A stretch of DNA of 64,000 nucleotides from Actinomadura sp. NBRC 104425 (GCF_030269545.1 NZ_BSTN01000009.1:1-64000), one strand, 5' to 3'. Counted from the stretch's first letter, positions 51,747 to 62,098 are shown. Notes: a model not told the origin generated them from the letters alone. Numbers and translations are program-made.

Positions 51747-53444
51747 TCAGGCGGCCGAGGCCGGTGACGGACGGGAGGGGGCGGACCGCGGCGGGGCCTC
51801 CGCGCCGCCCCTTTCCGCACCGCCCCTTTCCGCGCGGACCCTCTGCAGGTGGCGGTCGACCTCGGCGGCGATGTCGTCCTCGCTCCACCCGAGGAACGGC
51901 GCGATCAGCTCGGCGACGGGGCGTGCCGCCGCCTCCCCGCCGTCCCACTCCTCGATCGAGATGCGGGTGCGGCGGGAGAGCACGTCCTCCAGGTGCAGCG
52001 CGCCCTCGTGCGACACCGCGTAGACCGCCTCGGCCTTGAGGTAGTCGGCCGCGCCGGGAATCGGCTCGCCGAGCGCGGGGTCCGCCGCGACCAGGTCGAG
52101 GACCTCCCGCACGCACGTCCCGTACCGCCGCAGCAGGTGCTCGACGCGCGCCACGTGCAGCCCGGAGGCGGCGGCGAGGCGGCGGCGGTCGTTCCACAGC
52201 ACCTCGAACCCCTCGGCGCCCATGATCGGCAGGCGTGCGGTGACCGACGCGGGCACTTTCTCCTCCAGGCCCCGCACGGCGGCGTCCACCGCGTCCTCGG
52301 CCATCACCCGGTAGGTGGTGAACTTGCCGCCCGCGACCACCACCAGGCCGGGCACCGGCTCGGCCACGGTGTGCTCGCGCGACAGCCGGGTCGTGTCGTC
52401 GGTGTCGCCCGACAGCAGCGGCCGCAGCCCCGCGTAGACGCCCTCGATGTCGTCGTGCGTCAGCGGGACGCGCAGCCAGGAGTTGGCCTGCTCCAGCAGG
52501 TAGTCGACGTCGGCGCGGTCGGCGACGGGCTCGTCCGGGCCCTTCTCCCAGGGCGTGTCGGTGGTGCCGATGATCCAGTGCCGTCCCCAGGGGATGACGA
52601 ACAGGACGCTCTTCTCGGTGCGGGTGATGAGGCCCGTGTCCATGGGGATGCGGTCGCGGGGCACGACGATGTGCACGCCCTTGGACGCCTGCACGGTGAA
52701 CGCGGCGCGCGCGCCGGTCATCTTCTGCGTGCCGTCCGTCCACACCCCGGTGGTGTTGACGACCCTGCGGGCGCGTACGGCGATCTCCCGGCCGCTCTCC
52801 AGGTCGCGGACGGCGGCCCCGGTGACGCGTGCGCCCTCGCGCAGGAAGCCCGTCACCTCGGTGCGGGTCGCCACGCGCGCGCCGTACAGAGCGGCGGTGC
52901 GGGCCACCATCATCGTGTAGCGGGCGTCGTCGACCTGGGCGTCGTAGTACTGGATCGCCCCGACCAGCGCGTCGTGCCGCAGCGCGGGGGCCTCGCGCAG
53001 TGCCGCGCGCCGCGACAGCTGCCTGTGCCAGGGCAGGATGCGGGCGCCGCCCATCGTGTCGTACAGGGTCACGCCCGCGCCGACGTAGGCGCGTTCCCAG
53101 ATGCGGTTGCGCAGCGGGTACAGGAACCGCACGGGGCGCACCAGGTGCGGGGCGAGGCGGCTGAGCAGCAGGCCGCGTTCGCGCAGCGCCTCGCGCACCA
53201 GCCCGAAGTCGCGCTGCTCCAGGTAGCGCAGGCCGCCGTGGATGAGCTTGCTGGACCGGCTGGAGGTGCCCGACGCCCAGTCGCGGGCCTCCACCAGCGC
53301 GACCGACAGGCCCCGGGAGACGGCGTCCAGCGCGGTGCCGGCGCCGACGATGCCGCCGCCGATCACCAGGACGTCGAACTCCGTCCCGCCGAGGTCGTCC
53401 AGGGCCTTCTCGCGGTACCCCGGTCCGAGGGCTATGGATGTCAC
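51747..53444 (-). CDS. glpD: aerobic glycerol-3-phosphate dehydrogenase
   Basis: FAD enzyme that oxidises glycerol 3-phosphate to dihydroxyacetone phosphate and feeds electrons to quinones; 565 residues. The FAD-binding motif GGGIVGAGTALDAVSRG is at about residues 28-45, followed by SSRSSKLIHGGLRYLEQ, an unmistakable GlpD block. Later come VNTTGVWTD and GGKFTTYRVMAED. The C-terminus ends in a low-complexity tail made by a short direct repeat (RGGAERGGAE). GTG 53444 has GGGAG six bases upstream. It is the last gene of glpF-glpK-glpD. Confidence 0.95.
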   Translation of the reverse strand: MTSIALGPGYREKALDDLGGTEFDVLVIGGGIVGAGTALDAVSRGLSVALVEARDWASGTSSRSSKLIHGGLRYLEQRDFGLVREALRERGLLLSRLAPHLVRPVRFLYPLRNRIWERAYVGAGVTLYDTMGGARILPWHRQLSRRAALREAPALRHDALVGAIQYYDAQVDDARYTMMVARTAALYGARVATRTEVTGFLREGARVTGAAVRDLESGREIAVRARRVVNTTGVWTDGTQKMTGARAAFTVQASKGVHIVVPRDRIPMDTGLITRTEKSVLFVIPWGRHWIIGTTDTPWEKGPDEPVADRADVDYLLEQANSWLRVPLTHDDIEGVYAGLRPLLSGDTDDTTRLSREHTVAEPVPGLVVVAGGKFTTYRVMAEDAVDAAVRGLEEKVPASVTARLPIMGAEGFEVLWNDRRRLAAASGLHVARVEHLLRRYGTCVREVLDLVAADPALGEPIPGAADYLKAEAVYAVSHEGALHLEDVLSRRTRISIEEWDGGEAAARPVAELIAPFLGWSEDDIAAEVDRHLQRVRAERGGAERGGAEAPPRSAPSRPSPASAA

Positions 53445-53478
53445 GTGTCGCTCCCGATCAGACGTGTCAGTTCTCGAC

Positions 53479-54993
53479 TCAGATGTCGACCCAGTCGAGC
53501 GTGCGGGCCACGGCCTTCTTCCAGCCGGCGTAGCCCTTCTCGCGGCGCTCGTCGTCCCATTCCGGCAGCCAGCGGGCGTCCTCCTGCCAGTTGCTCTCCA
53601 GCTCCGCGGTCGACTTCCAGAACCCGGTGGCCAGGCCGGCGGCGTAGGCGGCGCCGAGCGCGGTGGTCTCGGCGACGACGGGCCGCGACACCGGGACGCC
53701 GAGGATGTCGGCCTGCAGCTGCATGCACAGCTCGTTGGCGGTGACGCCGCCGTCCACGCGCAGCACCTCCAGGGCGACGCCGGAGTCCTGGCGCATGGCC
53801 TCGACCACGTCGCGCGACTGGTAGCAGATGGACTCCAGGGTGGCGCGGGCCAGGTGGGCGTTGGTGTTGTAGCGGGACAGGCCGACGATGGCGCCGCGGG
53901 CGTCGCTGCGCCAGTAGGGGGCGAACAGCCCGGAGAAGGCGGGCACGAAGTACACGCCGCCGTTGTCGTCGACCTGGCGGGCCAGCGCCTCGCTCTGCGC
54001 GGCGCCGGAGATGATGCCGAGCTGGTCGCGCAGCCACTGCACGGCCGACCCGGTGACGGCGATCGACCCCTCCAGCGCGTAGACGGGCTTGGCGTCGCCG
54101 AACTTGTAGCAGACGGTGGTCAGCAGGCCGTGCTCGGAGCGCACGAGCTCCTCGCCGGTGTTGAGCAGCAGGAAGTTGCCCGTGCCGTAGGTGTTCTTGG
54201 CCTGGCCGGGTTCGAAGCAGACCTGCCCGACGGTGGCGGCCTGCTGGTCGCCGAGCGCGGCGGTCAGCAGGACCTCGCCGCCGAGGGGGCCGCCGGCGCG
54301 GGTGGTGCCGTAGCCGCGCGGGTCGGACGACGGGCGGATCTCCGGCAGCATCGCCCGGGGGATGCCGAAGAACGACAGCAGCTCGTCGTCCCAGTCGAGG
54401 GTCTCCAGGTCCATCAGCATGGTGCGGCCGGCGTTGGTGACGTCGGTGACGTGCACGCCGCCGTCGCGTCCGCCGGTGAGGTTCCACAGCAGCCACGAGT
54501 CGGTGGTGCCGAACAGCGCGTCGCCGGCCTCGGCGGCCTCGCGCACCCCTTCGACGTTCTCCAGGATCCACTGGATCTTGCCGCCGGAGAAGTAGGTGGC
54601 GGGAGGCAGGCCCGCCTTGCGGCGGATCACGTCGCCGCGTCCGTCGCGGTCCAGGGCGGCGGCGATGGCGTCGGTGCGGGTGTCCTGCCAGACGATCGCG
54701 TTGTGGTACGGCCGTCCGGTGCGGCGGTCCCACACCACCGTGGTCTCGCGCTGGTTGGTGATGCCGAGCCCGGCCAGGTCGCCGTACTGCAGGTTCGCCT
54801 TGGTCAGGGCGGTCTCGATGACGGCGCGGGTGCGCTCCCAGATCTCGACGGGGTTGTGCTCGACCCAGCCCGCGCGCGGCAGGATCTGCTCGTGCTCCAG
54901 CTGGTGGCGGGCGATCTCGTTGCCGCCGTGGTCGAAGATCATGAACCGGGTGCTGGTGGTGCCCTGGTCGATCGCTCCGACGAAGTCAGCCAT
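53479..54993 (-). CDS. glpK: glycerol kinase
   Basis: Phosphorylates glycerol to glycerol 3-phosphate with ATP; 504 residues, the standard length. The N-terminal FGGY-kinase motif [38 protein letters not shown], the substrate segment [28 protein letters not shown] and the late [20 protein letters not shown] are all present. GGAG precedes the ATG. It lies 43 bp after glpF and 34 bp before glpD. A second, distinct copy of the enzyme is encoded at 57000 on the other strand. Confidence 0.96.
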   Translation of the reverse strand: MADFVGAIDQGTTSTRFMIFDHGGNEIARHQLEHEQILPRAGWVEHNPVEIWERTRAVIETALTKANLQYGDLAGLGITNQRETTVVWDRRTGRPYHNAIVWQDTRTDAIAAALDRDGRGDVIRRKAGLPPATYFSGGKIQWILENVEGVREAAEAGDALFGTTDSWLLWNLTGGRDGGVHVTDVTNAGRTMLMDLETLDWDDELLSFFGIPRAMLPEIRPSSDPRGYGTTRAGGPLGGEVLLTAALGDQQAATVGQVCFEPGQAKNTYGTGNFLLLNTGEELVRSEHGLLTTVCYKFGDAKPVYALEGSIAVTGSAVQWLRDQLGIISGAAQSEALARQVDDNGGVYFVPAFSGLFAPYWRSDARGAIVGLSRYNTNAHLARATLESICYQSRDVVEAMRQDSGVALEVLRVDGGVTANELCMQLQADILGVPVSRPVVAETTALGAAYAAGLATGFWKSTAELESNWQEDARWLPEWDDERREKGYAGWKKAVARTLDWVDI

Positions 54994-55036
54994 GTGTCTG
55001 TCTCCAGGTGGTGGGGCGGGATTGTCGGGGGGCCGG

Positions 55037-55864
55037 TCAGGCGGGCTGGTGCTCGGCCTTCTCCGGGACGGCGGCCGCGGCGCTCTCCTCGTCGCCCGGC
55101 AGGAACCGGTGGATCAGCGCCTTGTAGAGCCCCGCGCCGAGCACCCCGCCGACCAGCGGACCCACGATCGGTACCCAGAAGTACAGGTCGCCGTGCTGGT
55201 CGCGCCAGGCGGTCTCATAACCGGTGAGGAACGATGCCAGGCGCGGGCCGAAGTCGCGGGCGGGGTTGATGGCGTACCCGGCGTCGGTGCCCCAGGCCAT
55301 GCCGATCGCCACCACCAGCAGGCCGATCACCACGGGGGTCAGGTTGGCCAGCGGCGGCCGGTTGCGGACGTCGGTGAGGGCGAGGATCACGAACAGCAGG
55401 ATGGCGGTGCCGATGACCTGGTCGCGCAGTCCGCCCCACATCGTCACGGGCAGTTCGCCGTTGCCCGGCAGCGTGGAGAACACGCCCTGCGACTTGATGG
55501 TGTGGCCGGGGTCGACCTTGGCGAGCACCTCGCTGTAGTTCCAGCGGACCACCAGCGCCGCGACGAACGCGCCGGCGGTCTGCGCCAGCACGTACGGCGC
55601 GACCTTGCGCCACGGGTGGTCGCGGAAGACCGCCAGGGCGACGGTCACGGCGGGGTTGAGGTGGGCGCCGCTGATGCGCGCCGCCACGTAGACGCCCAGG
55701 GTGACGCCGATGCCCCAGGCCCAGGCGATGCTGTCGTGGTCGCCGATTCCGGCCGCGGCGACCTGCGCGACCACTCCGACTCCGAACAGGATGAGGATCA
55801 TGGTTCCGGCGAACTCGGCGGCGACCTCCCCGGCGAGTCCCGGCTCCCTGCTGCGTACCGCCAT
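55037..55864 (-). CDS. glpF: glycerol facilitator (aquaglyceroporin)
   Basis: A 275-residue MIP-family channel for glycerol entry. Both NPA boxes are visible: [16 protein letters not shown] and [11 protein letters not shown]. The Asp after NPAR is the mark of glycerol-type channels rather than water-only aquaporins. There are six membrane segments and a soluble C-terminal tail rich in Glu/Ala. GAGGAGG lies five bases before the ATG at 55864. It is the first gene of the operon and is divergent from the IclR-type regulator gene, with 336 bp between them. Confidence 0.94.
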   Translation of the reverse strand: MAVRSREPGLAGEVAAEFAGTMILILFGVGVVAQVAAAGIGDHDSIAWAWGIGVTLGVYVAARISGAHLNPAVTVALAVFRDHPWRKVAPYVLAQTAGAFVAALVVRWNYSEVLAKVDPGHTIKSQGVFSTLPGNGELPVTMWGGLRDQVIGTAILLFVILALTDVRNRPPLANLTPVVIGLLVVAIGMAWGTDAGYAINPARDFGPRLASFLTGYETAWRDQHGDLYFWVPIVGPLVGGVLGAGLYKALIHRFLPGDEESAAAAVPEKAEHQPA

Positions 55865-56038
55865 GCTGACCTCCTCGGACGGGGCGGGCACAGGCGTGCG
55901 GCCGCGGGTGGTGAGGGCGACCGCACGCCGGGGCGAGGGGCGCCGCGTCGGCGGCCGGGTCGCGGCCAAGGGGGAGGGCGTGGCGCTCCTCGGTGCCGTG
56001 GACGCTAGAACGGCGCTCGGCGACCGGCAACGGACGGG

Positions 56039-56057
56039 TGCCGACAATGTCGAACAC
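56039..56057. promoter_or_regulatory. candidate GylR/IclR operator, site 1
   Basis: TGCCGACAATGTCGAACAC contains the near-palindrome CGACAATGTCG (56042-56052), repeated exactly at 56156-56166. Only these two copies were noticed, both in the glpF-iclR divergent region. Regulation by the adjacent IclR protein is inferred. Confidence 0.5.
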
Positions 56058-56142
56058 TTCCCCCGTCTCCCCCGGCCGGTTACCCTCCCAGCTGTGCGGC
56101 GGATCACATCATTAGGGCAGCTCGCAGCGGAAATGACGGTGA

Positions 56143-56169
56143 TGCCGACCCATGTCGACAATGTCGGCA
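56143..56169. promoter_or_regulatory. candidate GylR/IclR operator, site 2
   Basis: A seven-bp inverted repeat TGCCGAC-N13-GTCGGCA encloses the second copy of CGACAATGTCG. It ends 31 bp before the iclR-type start codon, well placed for autorepression. Confidence 0.55.
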
Positions 56170-56200
56170 CCCGGGGTGAAGATGAACTACGCTCGCGTCC

Positions 56201-56968
56201 ATGCCGGGACCAGTGCAGTCGATCGAGCGGGCGGCGGCCATTCTGCGGCTGCTGGCCGGCAGCTCGGGACGGCTGGGCGTCGGAGAGATCGCCCAGTCGC
56301 TGGGCCTGGCGCGCGGCACCGCCCACGGCATCCTGCGCACGCTGGAGCGCGTGGGGTTCGTCGAGCAGGACAAGGCCAGCGGAAAATACCAGCTCGGCGC
56401 CGCCCTGCTCCACCTGGGCACCAGCTATCTGGACGTCAACGAGCTGCGCTCGCGCGCCATCAACTGGGCCGACGCGCTGGCCGCCCGCAGCGGCGAGGCG
56501 GTGCGCATCGGCACGCTGCTGGACGGCCGGGTCCTCGTCGTGCACCACGTGTTCCGCCCCGACGACACGCTCCAGGCGCTGGACGTCGGCTCGCTGCTGC
56601 CGCTGCACGCCACCGCGCTCGGCAAGGCGCTGCTCGCCCACGACGCCAACGCCGCCGCCTGCGTGCGCGGCGTCGCGCTGGAGGCGTTCACCCGCCGCAC
56701 CGTCACCGACGCCCGGCAGCTGGCCCGCGCCCTCGCCCAGGTCCGCGAACGCGGCTGGGCGGCGGAGATCGAGGAGCTGTCGATCGGCGAGGCCGCCATC
56801 GCCGCGCCGATCCGCGGCCACGGGGGCCTGGTCGTGGGGGCGATCGGGGTGTCCGGGGCGGTCGAGCGCATCTGCGACGCCCAGCGCGTCCCGGCCGCCA
56901 AGCTCGTCGGATTCGTGCGGGACGCGGCCCGCGCCGTCTCCCGCGACCTGGGGGGATCGCGCTGGTGA
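56201..56968 (+). CDS. IclR-family regulator of glycerol genes (GylR-like)
   Basis: A 255-residue IclR-type protein. The N-terminal winged helix reads SIERAAAILRLLAGSSG and GVGEIAQSLGLARGTAHGIL, followed by RTLERVGFVEQD. The effector domain has the conserved LPLHATALGKALLAHD and AAPIRGHGGLVVGAIGVSG. Gene order (divergent from glpF-glpK-glpD, upstream of a second glycerol kinase) matches Streptomyces GylR, which represses the glycerol operon until glycerol 3-phosphate appears. The ATG has no clear ribosome-binding site. The second kinase gene starts 31 bp after its stop. Confidence 0.88.
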   Translation: MPGPVQSIERAAAILRLLAGSSGRLGVGEIAQSLGLARGTAHGILRTLERVGFVEQDKASGKYQLGAALLHLGTSYLDVNELRSRAINWADALAARSGEAVRIGTLLDGRVLVVHHVFRPDDTLQALDVGSLLPLHATALGKALLAHDANAAACVRGVALEAFTRRTVTDARQLARALAQVRERGWAAEIEELSIGEAAIAAPIRGHGGLVVGAIGVSGAVERICDAQRVPAAKLVGFVRDAARAVSRDLGGSRW

Positions 56969-56999
56969 CGGCGCCGGCGACGACAGGGGGTGAGGGGCC

Positions 57000-58514
<1,515 letters not shown>

Positions 58515-58553
58515 CCAGGCATAACGGTCGTTGCGCCGGGTAGGGCGGCGCCT

Positions 58554-58569
58554 AACGGTCTAGACCATT
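58554..58569. promoter_or_regulatory. DasR-type (dre-like) palindrome
   Basis: AACGGTCTAGACCATT holds the perfect palindrome GGTCTAGACC (58557-58566). It matches the Streptomyces DasR-responsive element consensus ACTGGTCTAGACCACT at 13 of 16 positions by my count. It lies 39 bp after the second glpK and about 130 bp before a 47-codon gene. The octamer TAACGGTC occurs at 58522-58529 and again as the left part of this site. DasR binding is inferred. Confidence 0.5.
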
Positions 58570-58695
58570 TTGCGGTAGGGGCCGGGTTATCGGAGAAGAT
58601 CTGTCCACTTGCTGGTGTTGTACCGCAAGGACGATCGGTCCAACGTACAAGATCATCGGCCGCGTCAGCGGCCCCATGGGAGGAAAACCGCGAAC

Positions 58696-58839
58696 ATGAG
58701 CAGCCGTCTTGCCAACCCTCGCCGCACCAGGCTCGACGCCTGGCCGAAGCAGCGCACGGTCGACGTACGGACCGACCAGGACGCCAAGCCTGCCGAGTCC
58801 ACGTCACCGGCGCCCGCGGCAGAGCGCGCCGATCGTTGA
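58696..58839 (+). CDS. short Arg/Pro-rich protein of unknown function
   Basis: A 47-residue frame beginning ATG after GGGAGG (12 bases away). It encodes SSRLANPRRTRLDAWPKQR followed by an acidic, Ser/Pro/Ala-rich tail. Third-position GC is fairly high and a terminator-type hairpin follows, which supports a real small gene. There is no known family. It sits behind the dre-like palindrome. Confidence 0.4.
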   Translation: MSSRLANPRRTRLDAWPKQRTVDVRTDQDAKPAESTSPAPAAERADR

Positions 58840-58908
58840 TCGGCCGACATCCAGGTTGCTCGATGGGCCCGTCAGACCACGGGCTTCCCACCCCCAACCT
58901 CTGTGCCC

Positions 58909-58944
58909 GCCGGGGGCGCCCGCGCTCGTGAAGGCGCCCCCGGC
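58909..58944 (+). terminator. terminator after the 47-codon gene
   Basis: A perfect 12-bp stem GCCGGGGGCGCC/GGCGCCCCCGGC with a 12-base loop. Confidence 0.7.
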
Positions 58945-59031
58945 CGGCCCGCTCCCAGTTGACCTCAACCTTTCTCGAGGTTGTTGAGTAGGCCATGGCA
59001 GTGATCACCGAACCGGAAGAAGGGCACGGCC

Positions 59032-59457
59032 ATGGCACACGACATCCTCGTGGTGGGGAACATCCCGGCGGAGACCCAGGCCGCCGTCAACGACGTCGTC
59101 AAGGCGCTGGAGAAGGCGTTCAACGACAAGGATCCGATCGCCCTGAGCGAGCAGTTCGCCGAGCAGACGTCCTGGACGAACGCCGCCGGCAAGCGCCTGG
59201 ACGGCCGCGAGGCGATCGCCGAGTTCAGCGCCCCGGCGATGCAGACCTTCCTGCGCGACGCCTACGCCCGCTACGACGTCGTCAAACTGCTGGAACTCGC
59301 CCCTGACGTGATCGCGGTGAACGTGACGCAAACCCCCACCGACAGCGCGGGCACCCCTGTCAAGGGAACCCACGGCACCGCCTTCCACATCATCGCCAAG
59401 CAGCACGACGGCTGGAAGATCGTCGCTGGCCAGAACACCCCGTACACCACCGAGTGA
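59032..59457 (+). CDS. SgcJ/EcaC-type SnoaL-like protein
   Basis: A 141-residue cystatin-like (NTF2 fold) protein. The pattern is a helix AAVNDVVKALEKAFNDKDPI, then LSEQFAEQTSWTNAAGKRLD, GREAIAEF, and a terminal beta-sheet GTAFHIIAKQHDGWKIVAGQ with NTPYT. This is the SgcJ/EcaC oxidoreductase family (DUF4440-like) found near enediyne and other secondary-metabolite genes but also widely elsewhere. No biosynthetic genes are adjacent, so its role is open. GAAGGGC precedes the ATG, and a hairpin terminator follows. Confidence 0.82.
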   Translation: MAHDILVVGNIPAETQAAVNDVVKALEKAFNDKDPIALSEQFAEQTSWTNAAGKRLDGREAIAEFSAPAMQTFLRDAYARYDVVKLLELAPDVIAVNVTQTPTDSAGTPVKGTHGTAFHIIAKQHDGWKIVAGQNTPYTTE

Positions 59458-59538
59458 CACGCGCGGACGGCCATGGCCGATGCACGGAGACACCGCGTCG
59501 GCCGACATCCACACCGGTCGTCCGTCCGAACACGGGAC

Positions 59539-59573
59539 CCGGGGGCACCTCCGCGCTCCGGAGGCGCCCCCGG
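59539..59573 (+). terminator. terminator after the SgcJ/EcaC-type gene
   Basis: A 15-bp stem with one mismatch (CCGGGGGCACCTCCG/CGGAGGCGCCCCCGG) lies 81 bp after the stop. Confidence 0.7.
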
Positions 59574-59599
59574 CGGGTTCAGCGCGCGATCATTGAGGG

Positions 59600-60070
59600 G
59601 TGGATGTCACAATTCAGCTGGTTCGCGTCTCCTGGACGAAGGCGTCCCGCGGCGGCCCGGGCGCCGCACGCCGCAACGCCTGCCCCGAGGCGTTTCCGCT
59701 CCCCTCGGTCGACCCGCCGTTCGTGCACACGGTCCACATGCGCGAGGAACACGACTTCGCCCCGCATGAGACCGTCACCGAGGGCCCGCCGCACCGCGAT
59801 CTCGTGCACGTCCGCGAGCATGACGGCCTGCTGCACGTCGAACTCAGGCCGTGCCCCTTCGGCAACCCCTGGCGCCAAGGACCTCGCAAGAACATCCGCC
59901 TGGCCCCCGGCGAGACCCTCCGCTGGAAGATCAACTACCGCTTCAGCGGCAACTACGGCTGGTCGTACAGGCAGGACACCCTCAACATCGCCTACGGTCA
60001 CGCATTCCCACCCAATATCTTCCTGACTCCCCCGACCCACGCCACCGACGAACGCGCCCACCTCTTCTGA
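59600..60070 (+). CDS. hypothetical protein with a conserved-looking C-terminal half
   Basis: Up to 156 residues from GTG 59600. ATG 59738 would give 110 residues and contains all of the protein-like part: VHVREHDGLLHVELRPCPFG, NPWRQGPRKNIRLAPGETLR, WKINYRFSGNYGWSYRQDTL. The His/Arg/Trp-rich beta-type composition suggests a small compact domain, perhaps a single beta-sandwich. No signal peptide and no known family. The start is uncertain because neither candidate has a clear ribosome-binding site. Confidence 0.55.
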   Translation: MDVTIQLVRVSWTKASRGGPGAARRNACPEAFPLPSVDPPFVHTVHMREEHDFAPHETVTEGPPHRDLVHVREHDGLLHVELRPCPFGNPWRQGPRKNIRLAPGETLRWKINYRFSGNYGWSYRQDTLNIAYGHAFPPNIFLTPPTHATDERAHLF

Positions 60071-60386
60071 GGTGCTCACCGAGTGACGCGGTCCAACAGC
60101 AGGCGCAGTACCCACCGCCACCGGCGCGGCCGCTCGTCCCACCGCATGTACTGCCCTCAACACGGGCCGAGCCATGACAGCGCGTCCTCCACCTCGCAGG
60201 CCGCGGCCGTGTACGCCTCCGCGCGAGCCGAGTGGCCCCCGCCCCCGTCCCAGCACCGCCTCCTCGGCCGACCTCTGCTCAGGAGCGGCCGCGAGCACCC
60301 GCCACCCGCCCGTACAGAGTCAGGACGATCGCGGCCCAGAGCCGGTAGGCCGTCTTCCGCGCACGGGTCATCGGAAGCCTCCGAGG
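60071..60386. other. gene-free stretch before the IS-end-like hairpin
   Basis: About 316 bases with no frame of convincing codon bias. The plus-strand translation just before the hairpin (SEASEETPAFRRGRKST) resembles the ends of TnpB-type proteins in composition only. It may be decayed insertion-sequence DNA. Confidence 0.35.
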
Positions 60387-60418
60387 AGACCCCCGCCTTC
60401 AGGCGGGGGAGGAAGTCA
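60387..60418. mobile_element. IS200/IS605-like terminal hairpin, element otherwise missing
   Basis: GACCCCCGCCTTCAGGCGGG followed by GGAGGAAGTCAA forms the hairpin CCCCCGCC-TTCA-GGCGGGGG (60390-60409) with the trailing GAGGAAGTCAA. That combination recalls right ends of actinobacterial IS200/IS605 elements. No tnpA or tnpB gene is present. The hairpin lies directly behind the stop of the minus-strand ATPase gene and could double as its terminator. Confidence 0.4.
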
Positions 60419-60829
60419 ACCCGCCACCTCGAACCAAACGGTGACCTGCCGCTGCCCGTCGCCGGTGACCTTGACACCCCATGCATGGGCCAGCTCGCTC
60501 ACCAGCAGCAGCCCCCGCCCGGACTCCCCCCACTCGTCACCGGCCGGGATCTCCGGGAGAGTGTCCGCGCCGCCGTCGTCCTGTATCTCCACCCGGACAC
60601 GCTCGGGCGCGCTGAGCACCGTCACCCACACCCCACCGCCGGGCTTCCCGCTCGCGGTGTGCCGCACGGCATTGGTGGCGATCTCCGCTGTCAACAGATC
60701 CACGTCACCGAGATCGACCGAGCTGCCAGAGGACACCGCCTCCCGCACGAACCGGCGCACCGCCCGGACATCCACCCCCGGAACGCCGGTCACTCGCTCC
60801 GTCGCCACCCGGCCCCACACGATCACCAC
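60416..60829 (-). CDS. anti-sigma-factor-type (RsbW/HATPase_c) ATP-binding protein
   Basis: A 137-residue GHKL ATPase domain. The N box is TAEIATNAVRHTASG, the G1-like motif IQDDGG, and the G2 segment ESGRGLLLVSELAHAWG. These stand-alone ATPases in actinomycetes resemble RsbW/SpoIIAB, kinases or anti-sigma factors, and are often found beside XRE/DUF397 pairs, as here. The start GTG (60829 or 60826) overlaps the preceding gene's TGA. The stop lies inside the IS-end-like sequence. Confidence 0.82.
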   Translation of the reverse strand: MVIVWGRVATERVTGVPGVDVRAVRRFVREAVSSGSSVDLGDVDLLTAEIATNAVRHTASGKPGGGVWVTVLSAPERVRVEIQDDGGADTLPEIPAGDEWGESGRGLLLVSELAHAWGVKVTGDGQRQVTVWFEVAG

Positions 60830-61158
60830 TCCACCGCCGCGATCTGCCGAGCCGCCCGCTTGGTCCCGTCCGCCGGCGCCTGACACCGCCCGTCCCACAG
60901 ATACGACCACCCGCCCCGCGGCTCCTGGCCCCCGAGCACCGCCAGCGACCGCCGCCCCGACCGAACCCGCATGTACAGCACGGGCTGTCCGATCGCAGGA
61001 AGTACCAGGGACGATCCCCGTCCGACCTCCCGCAGATCGAGCATGAGCTGCAAGAGCAGTCTGAACCGCTCCCACCCGGCTTCCGCCTGAGCCACCCTCG
61101 TCTCCGGCCCCATCGAGATCACCACCGATGCCCTCTCGCCCTGCACGACTTCGCCCAT
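60823..61158 (-). CDS. hypothetical protein coupled to the anti-sigma-type ATPase
   Basis: A 111-residue protein without a recognised domain. It contains an amphipathic helix GWERFRLLLQLMLDLREVGR, then strands VLPAIGQPVLYMRVRSGRRS, and a C-terminal WSYLWDGRCQ. ATG 61158 is used; an upstream start at 61221 would run into the divergent promoter region. Its TGA overlaps the ATPase start by GTGA. It is divergent from the XRE/DUF397 operon, with about 100 bp between the starts. Confidence 0.6.
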   Translation of the reverse strand: MGEVVQGERASVVISMGPETRVAQAEAGWERFRLLLQLMLDLREVGRGSSLVLPAIGQPVLYMRVRSGRRSLAVLGGQEPRGGWSYLWDGRCQAPADGTKRAARQIAAVEW

Positions 61159-61255
61159 CCGGCCACGCTGCGCGTTGAAGTCATGGCATTCTGTGACCGG
61201 ACGCACCAAGACAGTAGACACAACTCTGCGACTTCACAAGGCAGGAACTGCGAAA

Positions 61256-62098
61256 ATGAGCACCTCCATCGTGCTGCGACGCAGGCTGGCGACAGAGCTT
61301 CGGGCATTGCGTCACAAAGCGGGGCTCTCACAGGAGGCAGTCGCCGAACACCTGAGCGCCGCCGTATCCAAGATCGTGCGCATCGAGAACGCGCAGAGCA
61401 CGGTCTCAGTAGGTGATCTACGCGCCCTTCTGGCGCTTTACGAGGTCCCCGCCCAGGACCAGGAGCAGTTGATCGACCTCGCCCGTAACGCGCGCAAGCG
61501 CGGCGGATGGTGGTCGAGCTACCGCGATCTCCTGCCCGGCAAGTACGTCGCACTCGAGGCAGAAGCCTCCAAGATCTTCAATTACGAGACGAGCTTCATT
61601 CCCGGCCTGCTGCAGACTCCCGACTACGCACGGGCTTTGATCAGCACAGATCGCCGTCTTCACAGCGAGGACGTTCCTCGCTTCGTCGAAATTCGGATGA
61701 CTCGCCAGACCCGGCTCTGGGCCGAGACTCCGTCGCTGACGCTCCACGCGCTTATCGACGAGGCCGCACTCCGCCGCTGCATCGGAGGCCCTGCCGTCAT
61801 GCGGGCCCAGCTTGAGGCGCTCTGCGATGCCATGCGGCGCCCGAACATCGAGATCGGCGTCATCCCACTGAGCGCAGAGGCCTACCCGTCGTTCGGCATA
61901 CCGTTCGCGATCCTGAGATTCACTGATCCCCGTGACCCGGACGTGGTCCTGGTGGAGGGATGCGGCGAGCGCTACTTCGAAGAAGCCGAAGACGTGGCGC
62001 TGTTCCGAGCAGACTGGGCGGACATCAAACGTGTAGCGACATTCGGCGAAGAGTCACATAAGCTGATAGAGCACCTCATTAAGGAGATCGCACCATGA
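61256..62098 (+). CDS. XRE-family regulator with DUF5753 (Scr1-type) domain
   Basis: A 280-residue regulator. The helix-turn-helix covers about residues 8-65 (LRALRHKAGLSQEAVAEHLS, AAVSKIVRIENAQ). The DUF5753 domain shows FIPGLLQTPDYARAL, LHALIDEAALRRCIGG and IEIGVIPLSAEAYPSFG. AGGA lies about nine bases before the ATG at 61256. Its stop overlaps the DUF397 start (ATGA). Third-position GC is lower than in most genes of the window (for example ATT, AAG and TCA codons near the start and end). This suggests a laterally acquired module. Confidence 0.9.
   Translation: MSTSIVLRRRLATELRALRHKAGLSQEAVAEHLSAAVSKIVRIENAQSTVSVGDLRALLALYEVPAQDQEQLIDLARNARKRGGWWSSYRDLLPGKYVALEAEASKIFNYETSFIPGLLQTPDYARALISTDRRLHSEDVPRFVEIRMTRQTRLWAETPSLTLHALIDEAALRRCIGGPAVMRAQLEALCDAMRRPNIEIGVIPLSAEAYPSFGIPFAILRFTDPRDPDVVLVEGCGERYFEEAEDVALFRADWADIKRVATFGEESHKLIEHLIKEIAP

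Noticed and set aside
60157..60486. A 109-codon minus-strand frame overlapping the 3' end of the ATPase gene
   Set aside because: It runs antisense through the IS-end-like hairpin and in another frame of the ATPase gene; codon bias is poor.
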